Shown here: piece by piece, positions 52,216 to 61,068 of the stretch
Position numbering within the stretch: the stretch's first letter is position 1
Layout: each line of letters opens with the position of its first letter
Source: Verrucosispora sioxanthis
GTDB lineage: Bacteria > Actinomycetota > Actinomycetes > Mycobacteriales > Micromonosporaceae
Length of the DNA stretch: 64,000 nt
Direction: 5' to 3'
Assembly (NCBI RefSeq): GCF_010560025.1
Contig: NZ_SAIY01000007.1
Span: forward strand, 124,001 to 188,000
Made by a program: the position numbers and the translations under genes
The notes under the pieces: model-generated
What the model saw: only the letters and a program-made list of their open reading frames with translations
Databases searched by the model: none
What the model was told of the DNA's origin: nothing

Positions 52216-55200
52216 TCAGATGAGGCGCAGCTGGCGGTCCTTGGGTCGCCGGGGGCCCGCGCTGTCGCCGAGGCGTTCGAACAGGCCCGGGTCCACCGCG
52301 TCGATGAACGGTGACGGGCGGCAGTCCCGCTCCGAGCCGTGCCGGAACCGACGGGCGGCGTGGCTGACGTAGAGCCGGTCCTGGGCCCGGGTCAACCCGA
52401 CGAAGAAGAGTCGCCGCTCCTCGGCCACCGCTGCCTCGTCGGTCGGGGCGCCGGGCCAACGCAGTGGCAGCAGCCCGTCCTCGACACCGACCAGGAAGAC
52501 CACCGGAAACTCCAGACCCTTCGCGGCGTGCAGGGTCAGCAGGGTGACCGCCTCGGCACGCGGGTCGATCGCGTCCACCTCGGCGCCGGTGGCGAGCTGT
52601 GACAGGAACATCTCCAGGTCGTCGCCGCACCGGCGGGCCAGCGGTGTCAGCAGGTCGACGGCGGTCCGGACGTCCTCCGGGCGTATCCCGCCGGACCCGT
52701 CCAGGGTCGGGATGGCGAACCGGTCCGCGAGCACCTGGCCGGCGAGGCGTACCCGGGCGGGCAGGGCACCCTCGACACCGGGGGCGTGCCGCAGCTCGCG
52801 AGCGATGGCGGTGACCCCGGGGCGGTCCCGCAGCCGGTCGTGCGAGCGCTTCTGCACCGGGATGTTGGCCCGGGCCAGCGCGTCCACGATCGGGGCCGCC
52901 TGCGAGTCCGTGCGGTACAGCACCGCGATGTCCGAGAAGGACAGCGTGGTCGACCGGCCGTCGATCCGGCCGGAATCGAGCGACCGGTGGGACAGGCCAC
53001 CGACCAGCTCGTCGACGGTGCGTACCACGAAGTCGGCCTCGTCCGCGACGGAGGTGGCGGCGTACCGGCCGACCAGCGGGGCCTCCGGGTCGAGCCGGGC
53101 CGGATCCAACCGGCGACCCCGCACCAGCGATGACGGCGCGATGGCCTGCACCGCGGCGGCCAGGATCGGCGCCGACGACCGGTAGTTGCGGTTGAGCCGG
53201 ACCAGCCGGGCATCGGTGAAGTCCTGCGAGAAGCGCAGGAAGTACCCGACGTCGGCACCACGGAACGAGTAGATCGCCTGGTCCGGGTCGCCGATCGCGC
53301 ACAGGTTGCCGTCGGGTGGACTGAGCAGGCGCAGCAGTTCGTACTGCACCGCGTCGACGTCCTGGTACTCGTCGACGAAGATCCACCGCCAGCGCTCGCG
53401 GTACCGGTCGACCAGCCGCCGGTCCTGAAGCAGCAGCGCCACCGGCAGGGTGAGCAACTCGTCCAGGTCCACCAGACCCTGTTTGCGCAGCAGCGTCGTG
53501 TAGCGGGCCGGATCGTCCCCGGCCTCGGCCCGCACGGCGGCCCGCTCCGCGTCGTCGGCGATCCGGAAGCCCTCGACCAGCCCGGCGGCCTGGGTGTTCT
53601 CCCGCAGGATGGTCAGCCCGAGCGAGTGGAACGTGCCGACGGTGACGTCCTCGGCGACCGGGCCCAGCAGGCCGTCCAGGCGGTGCCGCAGTTCCTCGGC
53701 GGCCCGCCGGGTGAACGTGATGGCCAGGCACTGCTCGGGAAAGACGTTCAACTCGGCGCACAGGTACGCGATGCGGTGGGTCAACGTGCGCGTCTTGCCG
53801 GTACCGGGACCGGCGACGATCAACAGCGGACCTCCGGGGGCCGAGGCGGCGACCCGCTGCATCGCGTCGAGCCGGTCGAGCAGGCCGGTGCCGACCTCCT
53901 CCATGCCGGCGAGCATCGGTTCGAACGGCTCGTGCGGAGAGGGCGCCGGCGCGATCGGCGGTGCCGGGACCGCCGGCCTGCGCTTGGGCTCAGGCTTCGC
54001 CGGCGGGCGCTGCGCACCGGTCGCCGGCTTCGTCGCAGCACCCGTCTTGGCCATGGACTCCGAGGCACGTCGCGGTGCGGGCACCACCGGTACGTCGAAC
54101 AGCGTCTCCTGCCCGGCGGACACCCCGGTGCCGTCGGTCAGCTCCGTCGGGTCGAACAGGGTGATCACGCCGTACTCGCCGTCGTAGCCCGGCACCCGGC
54201 GGACCTCACCGCGACGGAGCCGGCCGATGCCCTCGGCGAGCAACTCGCCGCCGATCCGGCCGATCTCGTCCAGCGGAACGCGAATCAGGATCTCCAACTC
54301 CGCGCCGAGCGCGGCGACCAGCTCGGTGAGCTTCCCCTCGACCCGCTTCGAGCGCGGACCAACCTTGTGGATCTCGCCAAGGATCTCGGCGAGCTGGATC
54401 AGGTGGGTCACGTCGGGAGCGTGCTGCGGCCGGTACCCCTCGGGCCGGTCGGCCAGATCCTCGACCCGGCTCAGTACGCCCACCGTCAACGGCTTACCGC
54501 ACTCCGGGCAGCGTCCGCCGGCCTCCCGGGTCCGTTCCGGTGCCCAGTTCACCCCGCACAGCCGGTGGCCGTCGGCGTGGTACTTGCCCTCCTCAGGGAA
54601 GAACTCGATCGTCCCAGCCAGCCCGTCACCGGTACGCAGCGCCTCCCGGATGGCGAAGTAGTCCCGGGCCGAGGCGAAGACGGTGGCCTCCCGGGCGAGG
54701 GCGGGTGGTGAGTGCGCGTCGGAGTTGGAGACCAGCCGGTAGCGGTCCAGGCTGCCCACCCGCCAGTTCATCGCCGGGTCCGAGGAGAGCCCGGTCTCCA
54801 CCGCGAAGATGTGTTCGGCCAGATCGGCGTAGCAGTCGGCGATCGCGTCGAAGCCGGACTTCGAGCCCAGCGCGGAGAACCACGGCGTCCAGATGTGTGC
54901 CGGTACCAGGTATCCGTCCCCACTCGCCTCCAGCGTGATCTCCAACAGATCGCGCGAGTCCAGACCGAGGATGGGCCGGCCGTCCGAGCCGAGGTTGCCG
55001 ATCCGGCCGAGCGCGGCGTTGAACCGGCCCACCGCGTCCAGGTCCGGCAGGTAGATCAGGTGATGAACCTTGCGGGTCCGGTCGTCCCGCTTGTAGATCG
55101 TGGAGATCTCCACGCTGAGCATGAACCGGACCGGATCGCCCTCCGCCTCGCTGGCCAGCCGGGGCGGCAGCCGACGGGCGATGTCCCGCTCCGCCTGCGG

Positions 55201-55437
55201 CGACAGCCGGTACAGGCCCGGCTCGGCGGGATGCAGGGTCTCCCGCAGGTGGTCGTACCAGGCCGGATGGGTGAAATCACCGGTACCGAGGACCGCGATG
55301 CCCTTGCGTCGCGCCCACCAGCCCAGGTTCGGCAGGGTCAGGTCGCGGCTACAGGCCCGCGAGTACTTCGAGTGGATGTGCAGGTCCGCGACGAAGGGCG
55401 ACAGGCCACCGGGGGGTACGGCGCTGAACGGGGGCAC
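52216..55437 (-). CDS. EndoQ-like PHP endonuclease fused to a UvrD/Rep-type helicase
   Basis: About 1073 residues, two enzymes in one chain. The N-terminal PHP part (about 1-400) reads FVADLHIHSKYSRACSRDLT, LGTGDFTHPAWYDHL and VSNSDAHSPPALAREATVF, as in endonuclease Q and TIGR00375 proteins, which act on DNA with deaminated bases. A zinc-finger-like element follows (RLCGVNWAPERTREAGGRCP then ECGKPLTVG), where one of four expected Cys is Asn. After a Pro/Ala linker the helicase shows Walker A LIVAGPGTGKTRTLTHRIAY (about 540), FVDEYQDVDAVQYELL, LNRNYRSSAPIL, TLHAAKGLEFPVVFLVG and RLFFVGLTRAQDRLYVSHA. GTG at 55437 has AGGA 6 bp upstream; GTG 55452 is possible. Confidence 0.88.
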   Translation of the reverse strand: MPPFSAVPPGGLSPFVADLHIHSKYSRACSRDLTLPNLGWWARRKGIAVLGTGDFTHPAWYDHLRETLHPAEPGLYRLSPQAERDIARRLPPRLASEAEGDPVRFMLSVEISTIYKRDDRTRKVHHLIYLPDLDAVGRFNAALGRIGNLGSDGRPILGLDSRDLLEITLEASGDGYLVPAHIWTPWFSALGSKSGFDAIADCYADLAEHIFAVETGLSSDPAMNWRVGSLDRYRLVSNSDAHSPPALAREATVFASARDYFAIREALRTGDGLAGTIEFFPEEGKYHADGHRLCGVNWAPERTREAGGRCPECGKPLTVGVLSRVEDLADRPEGYRPQHAPDVTHLIQLAEILGEIHKVGPRSKRVEGKLTELVAALGAELEILIRVPLDEIGRIGGELLAEGIGRLRRGEVRRVPGYDGEYGVITLFDPTELTDGTGVSAGQETLFDVPVVPAPRRASESMAKTGAATKPATGAQRPPAKPEPKRRPAVPAPPIAPAPSPHEPFEPMLAGMEEVGTGLLDRLDAMQRVAASAPGGPLLIVAGPGTGKTRTLTHRIAYLCAELNVFPEQCLAITFTRRAAEELRHRLDGLLGPVAEDVTVGTFHSLGLTILRENTQAAGLVEGFRIADDAERAAVRAEAGDDPARYTTLLRKQGLVDLDELLTLPVALLLQDRRLVDRYRERWRWIFVDEYQDVDAVQYELLRLLSPPDGNLCAIGDPDQAIYSFRGADVGYFLRFSQDFTDARLVRLNRNYRSSAPILAAAVQAIAPSSLVRGRRLDPARLDPEAPLVGRYAATSVADEADFVVRTVDELVGGLSHRSLDSGRIDGRSTTLSFSDIAVLYRTDSQAAPIVDALARANIPVQKRSHDRLRDRPGVTAIARELRHAPGVEGALPARVRLAGQVLADRFAIPTLDGSGGIRPEDVRTAVDLLTPLARRCGDDLEMFLSQLATGAEVDAIDPRAEAVTLLTLHAAKGLEFPVVFLVGVEDGLLPLRWPGAPTDEAAVAEERRLFFVGLTRAQDRLYVSHAARRFRHGSERDCRPSPFIDAVDPGLFERLGDSAGPRRPKDRQLRLI

Positions 55438-55498
55438 GCCGCATCCTGTCACGACCGGCTGCGCTCCCGCGCGCCGCCACGCACGGAGGTGAGCTGCG

Positions 55499-56812
55499 CT
55501 ATGCCGAATGAAGCTCGACGAGGGTGACCTGAGGCTCCGCGCCGACCCGTACCGGAGGCCCCCAGAAGCCGGCGCCGTTGGTCACGTAGACCTTGGTCCC
55601 GTCCACCTCACCGAGCCCGGAGACGACCGGCTGTTCCAGCTTCACCAGCAGGTTGAAGGGGACGATCTGACCGCCGTGCGTGTGGCCGGACAGTTGCAGG
55701 TCGACCCCGTACCGCGCCGCCTCCAGGGCCGCCACCGGCTGGTGGGCGAGCAGCACCACCGGCCGGGACGGGTCACGGTCACCCAGCGCGGCGTCGTAGT
55801 CCGGCGGCGCGGAGACACCGTTGCCGACGGCGGAGACGTCGTTGACGCCGGCCAGGTCGAGCACTCCACCACGGGTGGCGATCTCCAGTCGTTGGTTCTG
55901 GAGCACCCGCAGCCCGAGCCGGTCGACCTCGGCCACCCACTCCTCCACCCCGGAGTAGTACTCGTGGTTGCCGGTGACGAAGTAGCTGCCGTGGCGTGCT
56001 TGCAGGTCGCGCAGCGGTGCGGCGTCGTCGCCCAGCTCGGCCACCGTGCCGTCGACCAGGTCGCCGACCACGGCGACGATGTCGGCGTCCAGCCGGTTGA
56101 TCGCGGCCACGATCCGCTCGGTGTGCGCCCGGCCGGTCAGCGGGCCGATGTGGATGTCCGAGACGGTGGCGATGCGCAGGCCGTCCATGCTGCGGGGCAG
56201 CTTGGCCAGCCGGATCTGCACCCGGTCCAGCCGGGGCGGACCCAGCGCGGTGCGTACGCCGTAGCCGACCAGGCCGGTGGCGGTGAGTCCGGCGAAGATC
56301 GCGGCACCCCGGGCGAGCAGCAGGCGGCGGCCCGGATCGTGGTCGGGGCCGACCGCGCCGGCGGCCGGTCCATCCGTCGGACCGTCGGCGGTCGGCTGGG
56401 CTGGTGCACCCGGCGCGGCCGGCTCGCCGTCGGCCGGCTCGTCGGTCGACGACCCGGGCACGGGGGCGGCGGCCGGACCGACCAGTACCGGCTCCGGAGC
56501 GACCAGGACCGACCGGCGGCGCAGCACCAGCCGCGCCACCACCATCGGGACTTCCAGCACGACGAGCAGCACCAGCAGGTAGAACATCAGCGCGAGCCAG
56601 AGGTAGCCCGGCCAGGCCAGCCAGTACATCCCGGCTCGGGTGCCGACCATCGTGGCCGGCACCAGCAGGGCCAGCACCACGGCGGTGACCGTGCCGGCCC
56701 GCCGCCAGCGTCCGGCGGTGGTGGTGTCCTTCACCAACCGTTTCCACAGGTAGAGATGGATCAACCCGGTGATCACGGCAAGGGTGATGACGAAGCCGAG
56801 TACCGCGAACAC
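55499..56812 (-). CDS. Membrane-anchored metallophosphoesterase
   Basis: A 437-residue protein. The start is GTG at 56812 with GGGGGAG upstream. Four hydrophobic segments come first (VFAVLGFVITLAVITGLIHL, VTAVVLALLVPATMVGTRAG, YWLAWPGYLWLALMFYLLVL and a later one at AAIFAGLTATGLVGYGV). The calcineurin-like phosphatase domain then shows TVSDIHIGPLTG, VVGDLVDG, VTGNHEYYSGVEEW, LLAHQP and LSGHTHGGQI, all metal ligands present. This matches YkuE/YaeI-type enzymes. The substrate is not known. moaD starts upstream and lies 13 bp away, so they may be co-transcribed. Confidence 0.9.
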   Translation of the reverse strand: MFAVLGFVITLAVITGLIHLYLWKRLVKDTTTAGRWRRAGTVTAVVLALLVPATMVGTRAGMYWLAWPGYLWLALMFYLLVLLVVLEVPMVVARLVLRRRSVLVAPEPVLVGPAAAPVPGSSTDEPADGEPAAPGAPAQPTADGPTDGPAAGAVGPDHDPGRRLLLARGAAIFAGLTATGLVGYGVRTALGPPRLDRVQIRLAKLPRSMDGLRIATVSDIHIGPLTGRAHTERIVAAINRLDADIVAVVGDLVDGTVAELGDDAAPLRDLQARHGSYFVTGNHEYYSGVEEWVAEVDRLGLRVLQNQRLEIATRGGVLDLAGVNDVSAVGNGVSAPPDYDAALGDRDPSRPVVLLAHQPVAALEAARYGVDLQLSGHTHGGQIVPFNLLVKLEQPVVSGLGEVDGTKVYVTNGAGFWGPPVRVGAEPQVTLVELHSA

Positions 56813-56825
56813 GTGTGGCTCCCCC

Positions 56826-57074
56826 TCAGCCGCCGGCGAAGGGAGGCAGGACGTCGATCGTCGCCCCGGCCGGCAGCGGCTTCTGCCGATCATGACAGGT
56901 CACGCCGTCGATCAGAAAACTCGACACCGCCAGCACCGGTGCCAACCGGCCGCCGTGCCGCTCGGCCAGCTCGGCCACCAGTTCGTCGAGCGACCGACCA
57001 GCGGTGGTGGTCTCCTCGGCGCGGCCGGCCGCGGCCCGGGCCCCGGCGAAATAGCGGACGGTGACGCTCGCCAC
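56826..57074 (-). CDS. moaD: Molybdopterin synthase sulfur carrier subunit MoaD
   Basis: Ubiquitin-like carrier of 82 residues. It starts VASVTVRYFAGARAAAGRAE and ends PAGATIDVLPPFAGG; the C-terminal Gly-Gly receives the sulfur used by MoaE. GTG at 57074 follows GGAGG and overlaps nothing; moaA ends 3 bp before. Its partner MoaE is at 46292, so the synthase subunits are split between two loci. Confidence 0.93.
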   Translation of the reverse strand: MASVTVRYFAGARAAAGRAEETTTAGRSLDELVAELAERHGGRLAPVLAVSSFLIDGVTCHDRQKPLPAGATIDVLPPFAGG

Positions 57075-57076
57075 GG

Positions 57077-58084
57077 TCAGCCTCCGATGGCCGACATCGG
57101 CCGGGTCGGTTGCAGGAAGGACGGGTCGTCGATGCCGTGCCCGGCCCGCTTGCCCAGCGTCGCCGCCCGCCAGCGGCGGGCCAGTTCCTCGTCGTCGGCT
57201 CCGGCCCGCAGCGCACCGCGCAGGTCCGACTCCTCGGTGGCGAACAGGCAGTTGCGGATCTGCCCGTCGGCGGTGAGCCGGGTCCGGTCGCAGTCGCCGC
57301 AGAAGGGCCGGGTCACCGTGCCGATCACGCCGACCCGGGCCGGGCCGCCGTCGACCAGCCAGGTCTCGGCGGGCGCGGTGCCGCGTTCGGTCGGGTCCGG
57401 GCTGAGGTCGTACGCGGCACGCAGCGCGGCCAGGATCTCGTCGGCGGTCACCATGGCGGCGCGATCCCAGCCGTGCTGCGCGTCCAGCGGCATCTGCTCG
57501 ATGAACCGCAGCTCGTAGCCGTGGTCGAGGGCGAAGCGCAGCAGCGTCGGTGCCTCGTCCTCGTTGACACCGCGCATCAACACGGCGTTGATCTTGACTG
57601 GCGTCAGCCCGGCGGTGGCCGCGCCGGCCAGACCGGCCAGCACGTCGGCCAGCCGATCCCGACGGGTGAGTCGGGTGAAGCGTTCCCGGTCCAGCGTGTC
57701 GAGCGAGACGTTCACCCGGTCCAGTCCGGCGGCGCGCAGCGCGGGGGCGAGTCGGTCCAGGCCGATGCCGTTCGTGGTGAGCGAGATCCGGGGGCGCGGG
57801 TCGAGGGCCGCGACGGCTTCGACGATGCCGACCAGACCGGGACGGATGAGCGGTTCACCGCCGGTGAACCGCACCTCGTCGACCCCGAGCCGGCACACCG
57901 CGACCCGGATCAGCCGGACCACCTCGTCGTCGGTGAGCAGGTGCGGCCCGGCCAGCCAGGGCAGCCCCTCGGCGGGCATGCAGTAGGTGCAGCGCAGGTT
58001 GCACTTGTCGGTCAGCGACACCCGCAGGTCTCGGGCGACGCGGCCGTACCGGTCGACGAGGCCGGTGGGCGGGGGGAGGCTCAC
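57077..58084 (-). CDS. moaA: GTP 3',8-cyclase MoaA (radical SAM)
   Basis: Radical SAM enzyme that starts molybdenum-cofactor synthesis from GTP. 335 residues. The first 4Fe-4S site is CNLRCTYC (Cys28, 32, 35), followed by VRFTGGEPLIRPGL and ISLTTNGIGL. The second cluster is in FCGDCDRTRLTADGQIRNC. The chain ends in Gly-Gly (RPMSAIGG), needed for the reaction in studied MoaA proteins. GTG at 58084 (VSLPPPTGLVDRYGR) overlaps the upstream kinase gene stop by 4 bp (GTGA). Operon order: kinase-moaA-moaD, possibly on to the phosphoesterase. Confidence 0.96.
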   Translation of the reverse strand: MSLPPPTGLVDRYGRVARDLRVSLTDKCNLRCTYCMPAEGLPWLAGPHLLTDDEVVRLIRVAVCRLGVDEVRFTGGEPLIRPGLVGIVEAVAALDPRPRISLTTNGIGLDRLAPALRAAGLDRVNVSLDTLDRERFTRLTRRDRLADVLAGLAGAATAGLTPVKINAVLMRGVNEDEAPTLLRFALDHGYELRFIEQMPLDAQHGWDRAAMVTADEILAALRAAYDLSPDPTERGTAPAETWLVDGGPARVGVIGTVTRPFCGDCDRTRLTADGQIRNCLFATEESDLRGALRAGADDEELARRWRAATLGKRAGHGIDDPSFLQPTRPMSAIGG

Positions 58085-58995
58085 TGGTCGACGGTAGCGC
58101 GACCGACCCCGTTCAGGGCGTCCCGGGCGCTGCGGGTTACCGAATCGCGGTACGCGGCACCGAGGAGCGCGGTGTGCACGAGCAGCAGGTGCAGCTGGTG
58201 CAGCGGCACCCGGGCCCGCCATCCGTCGGCGAGCGGCCAGCTCTCCTGGTACGCCGCCATGATCCGGTCGTGGTGCGGCGGGCCGCCGAAGAGCGCCAAC
58301 TGGGCCAGGTCGGTCTCCCGGTGCCCACCGTGCGCCGCCGGGTCGACCAGCCAGACCCGGTCGTCGTCACCCCAGAGCAGGTTGCCCGGCCAGAGGTCAC
58401 CGTGGATGCGGGCGGGTGGCTCGTCACCGCCGAACTCGTCGACCCGGGCGATGACCTGCTCGACCAGGGCCGCGTCGGCGCTGGTGAGGGCTCCACCGTC
58501 GACCGATCGGCGCAGGTAGGGCAGCAGCCTGGCCCGAGCGAACCACTCCGGCCACGGGCCGTCGTCCGGCGTGTTGTCCGCCGGCAGCGCGCCGATGAAC
58601 CCGGGCCACCGAGCGCCGAACGCGTCGGCACCAGCCCGGTGCAGTCCGGCCAACTCCCGCCCGAGACGGTCGGCCGCCGCCGGGCTCGGCTCCCCCGGCT
58701 CGATCCACTGAAGGGCCAGCAACTGCGGCAACGCGACCAGCACCTCCGGTACGGCGACCGCATCGGCCTCGCGTAGCCACCGCAGCCCGGCCGCCTCCGC
58801 GGCGAAGAATCCCTCCGGCACCGGCCGATCCGCGTGCTCCGGCCAGGACTTCGCGAACACCGAGTGACCGTCGTCCAGGGTCAACCGGGAAGCCGCACAG
58901 ATGTCGCCGCCGGACACCGGCGTCTCCCGGATCCGCTGATGGGTCAGGAAGGTGGGCAACTGCTCGGGATGCGCCCGCAGGTACGCCAGATCCAT
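58081..58995 (-). CDS. Fructosamine kinase / aminoglycoside phosphotransferase-like protein
   Basis: A 304-residue small-molecule kinase of the fructosamine-kinase family. The opening MDLAYLRAHPEQLPTFLTHQ with GGDICAASRLTLDDGHSVFA and FAKSWPEHADR is the nucleotide-binding part. The catalytic loop is ARIHGDLWPGNLLWGDDDRV and the metal Asp lies in VWLVDPAAHGGHRETDLAQL. In such enzymes HGDLWxGN and DPA are diagnostic. It could deglycate proteins by phosphorylating ketoamines. ATG at 58995. It is first in the operon with moaA and moaD; the biological link to the cofactor is not clear. Confidence 0.88.
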   Translation of the reverse strand: MDLAYLRAHPEQLPTFLTHQRIRETPVSGGDICAASRLTLDDGHSVFAKSWPEHADRPVPEGFFAAEAAGLRWLREADAVAVPEVLVALPQLLALQWIEPGEPSPAAADRLGRELAGLHRAGADAFGARWPGFIGALPADNTPDDGPWPEWFARARLLPYLRRSVDGGALTSADAALVEQVIARVDEFGGDEPPARIHGDLWPGNLLWGDDDRVWLVDPAAHGGHRETDLAQLALFGGPPHHDRIMAAYQESWPLADGWRARVPLHQLHLLLVHTALLGAAYRDSVTRSARDALNGVGRATVDQ

Positions 58996-59079
58996 CCCCG
59001 CAACGTATCGCCAACGGGACGGCTTCCACTTCCCGACGGCCGCCGATTCCTGGTGAGCAGCGAGAACACTCTGTGTAAC

Positions 59080-59105
59080 TGTGGATAAGTGGCGTGTCGT
59101 CCACA
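59080..59105. promoter_or_regulatory. Opposed DnaA-box-like pair upstream of the DUF4192 gene
   Basis: TGTGGATAA (59080-59088) is an exact box on the minus strand; TCGTCCACA (59097-59105) on the plus strand fits the looser Streptomyces-type consensus. They lie between the kinase gene and the DUF4192 gene, which diverge. Confidence 0.45.
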
Positions 59106-59145
59106 GGGGCAGCGGCGCGGGATGCCGGGCTCGCAGGCTGCCTGC

Positions 59146-60179
59146 ATGAACTCGACCGAGCTGCCCCGACTGTCCGTACGCTCTCCCGCCGACCTCATCG
59201 CCGCCGTGCCGTACCTGCTCGGCTTCCATCCCACCGACAGCATCGTGGTGGTGGCGCTGTCCGGTAAGCGGATCGTCTTCGCGGCGCGCGGCGACCTGCC
59301 CGGCGACGCCGACCCCTACGAGCCCGGTCAGCACATCGCCGCGGTGACCGCCCGACAGGGTGCCGACTCGGCCACCGTCGTCGGGTACGGTCCGGCCACC
59401 CGGGTGACCCCGGCGGTGGACGCGGTCCGGGCCGCGCTGGCCGAGGCCGGGCTGGCCGTGCTCGACGCGCTGCGGGTCACCGACGGGCGGTGGTGGTCCT
59501 ACCTCTGCACCGAGCCGGAGTGCTGCCCGCCGGAGGGCACCCGTTACGACCCGCAGTCCAGCGCGGTGCCGGCGGCGGCGGTCTTCGCCGGACAGGTTGC
59601 CCTGCCCGACCGGGCGGCCCTCGCCGCACAGGTGGCTCCGGTCGGTGGGGAGGCGATGCGGGTGGCGGTCGAGCAGGCGGAGCAACGTCTCACCGACCTG
59701 CTGGCCACCGCGCCCGCCGCCGACCTGCTCGGTGCCCGGCCCACGGGCGGCCGGCACGGCGGCGTTGCGGGCCACGGTGCGGCGCCACCGTGCTGGTGAG
59801 CGGCTGACCGACGACGAGCTGGCCTGGCTCTGCCTGCTCCTCACCCACCTGCCGGTACGCGACCACGCCTGGGAGCGCACCGACGGCCGGGACGAGGACA
59901 TCGCGTTCTGGGCCGAGGTGCTGCGCCGCGCCGCGCCGGAGCTGATCGCCGCCCCGGGCTCCTGCTCGCGTTCGCCGCCTGGCGGGACGGGCAGGGCGCG
60001 TTGGCGGCGGTGGCCCTGGAGCGGGTGCTGACCGACCATCCGGACTACTCGCTCGCCGTGCTGCTGGACGACCTGCTCCGCCGGGAGTGCCACCGTCCCG
60101 GCTGGACGGCTGGCCGGCGACCGGTCTGCCGAGAGCGCGGCGTCGGGCGCGGCGGCGCGCACGACGGCGTCCTCGATGA
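59146..60179 (+). CDS. DUF4192 protein, frame broken three times
   Basis: Actinobacterial DUF4192 protein of unknown function, about 344 residues when corrected. It begins at ATG 59146 (MNSTELPRLSVRSPADLIAA, VPYLLGFHPTDSIVVVALSG). The reading passes through several frames: to LLGAR, then AAGTAALRATVRRHRAGERL and TDDELAWLCLLLTHLPVRDH, then LLLAFAAWRDGQGALAAVAL with ERVLTDHPDYSLAVLLDDLL, then GVPPSRLDGWPATGLPRARR and stop at 60177-60179. Fixes are one extra C at 59740-59742, one missing base in the C or G run at 59952-59958, and one missing G at 60083-60085. All three are in homopolymers, which points to sequence error rather than decay. The domain content is otherwise complete. Confidence 0.7.
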
Positions 60180-60339
60180 CCGGCTCCCCGAACAGAGCCC
60201 AACCGGCAGGTGTCGGCGGCGTCTGCTCGACGCCGGCGCTACCGTCCAGGGCGGTGGCGACGCGGGCGATCGGCGGGGTCACCGCCCTGGCGGCGGTGCC
60301 GGATAATCGCCGCATGCCCGAGATTGCTCCTGGTACGGC

Positions 60340-61050
60340 ATGAGCCTTGCCCTGCTGCTGTCCCTGGCCGGGCTGGCGCTGGTGGACAGCACCAGCATCG
60401 GCACCCTGTTCATCCCGGTGTGGCTGCTGCTGGCACCGGGGCCGGTGAGCGTCCGGCGGGTGATGATCTACCTCGGCACCATCGCCGGCATCTACTTCGT
60501 GGTCGGGTTGCTGCTGTACTTCGGTGGTAGCGGCTTGGCTGAGCTGCTGGGCGGTGCGCTGGACAACCGGCTGGTGCTCTGGGGTCAGCTGGTGCTCGGC
60601 GTCGGCCTGCTCGTGCTCAGCTTCCGGTACGACGGCAAGCGGGGTGCCGGTACGGGTCGGGTGCTGCGCTGGCGGGACCGGGTGACCGCCGGTGACTCGT
60701 CGTCGCGTTGGCTGGTGGGGTTGGCGCTGTTCGCCGCGTTGGCCGAGGTGGCGACGATGCTGCCGTACCTCGGCGCGCTGGGTCTACTCGCCACCTCCGG
60801 CCTGGCGGTGCCCACCAGCATGGCGCTGCTCGTCGGCTACTGCCTGGTCATGGTCTTGCCGGCGATGCTGTTGCTGGGCGCCCGGGTGGCCTGGCCGAGG
60901 CTTGTCGAGCCGGTGCTCGCCCGGCTCAACGCGTGGATCGTCCGCTCCTCGGGCAGCATGCTCGGCTGGGTGCTGGGCATCGCGGGTTTCCTGATCGCTC
61001 GGGACGCCGCGGCCCGGCTGGAGCTGTTCGAGATGCTGGCCAACCGCTGA
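60340..61050 (+). CDS. GAP-family membrane protein
   Basis: A 236-residue protein with about six membrane helices (SLALLLSLAGLALVDSTSIG, VMIYLGTIAGIYFVVGLLLY, LVLWGQLVLGVGLLVLSFRY, WLVGLALFAALAEVATMLPY, ALLVGYCLVMVLPAMLLLGA and LGWVLGIAGFLIA). The pattern is the GAP/Sap (sulfolipid-addressing) family, several of which export glycolipids in mycobacteria. The substrate here is unknown. ATG at 60340. It converges on fdhD with 18 bp between stops. Confidence 0.82.
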   Translation: MSLALLLSLAGLALVDSTSIGTLFIPVWLLLAPGPVSVRRVMIYLGTIAGIYFVVGLLLYFGGSGLAELLGGALDNRLVLWGQLVLGVGLLVLSFRYDGKRGAGTGRVLRWRDRVTAGDSSSRWLVGLALFAALAEVATMLPYLGALGLLATSGLAVPTSMALLVGYCLVMVLPAMLLLGARVAWPRLVEPVLARLNAWIVRSSGSMLGWVLGIAGFLIARDAAARLELFEMLANR

Positions 61051-61068
61051 CGGTGGGCCGGGACGCGG

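Noticed and set aside
58996..60315. Upstream extension of the fructosamine-kinase frame to 744 residues
   Set aside because: It would run through the DUF4192 gene on the other strand; the family start is at 58995.
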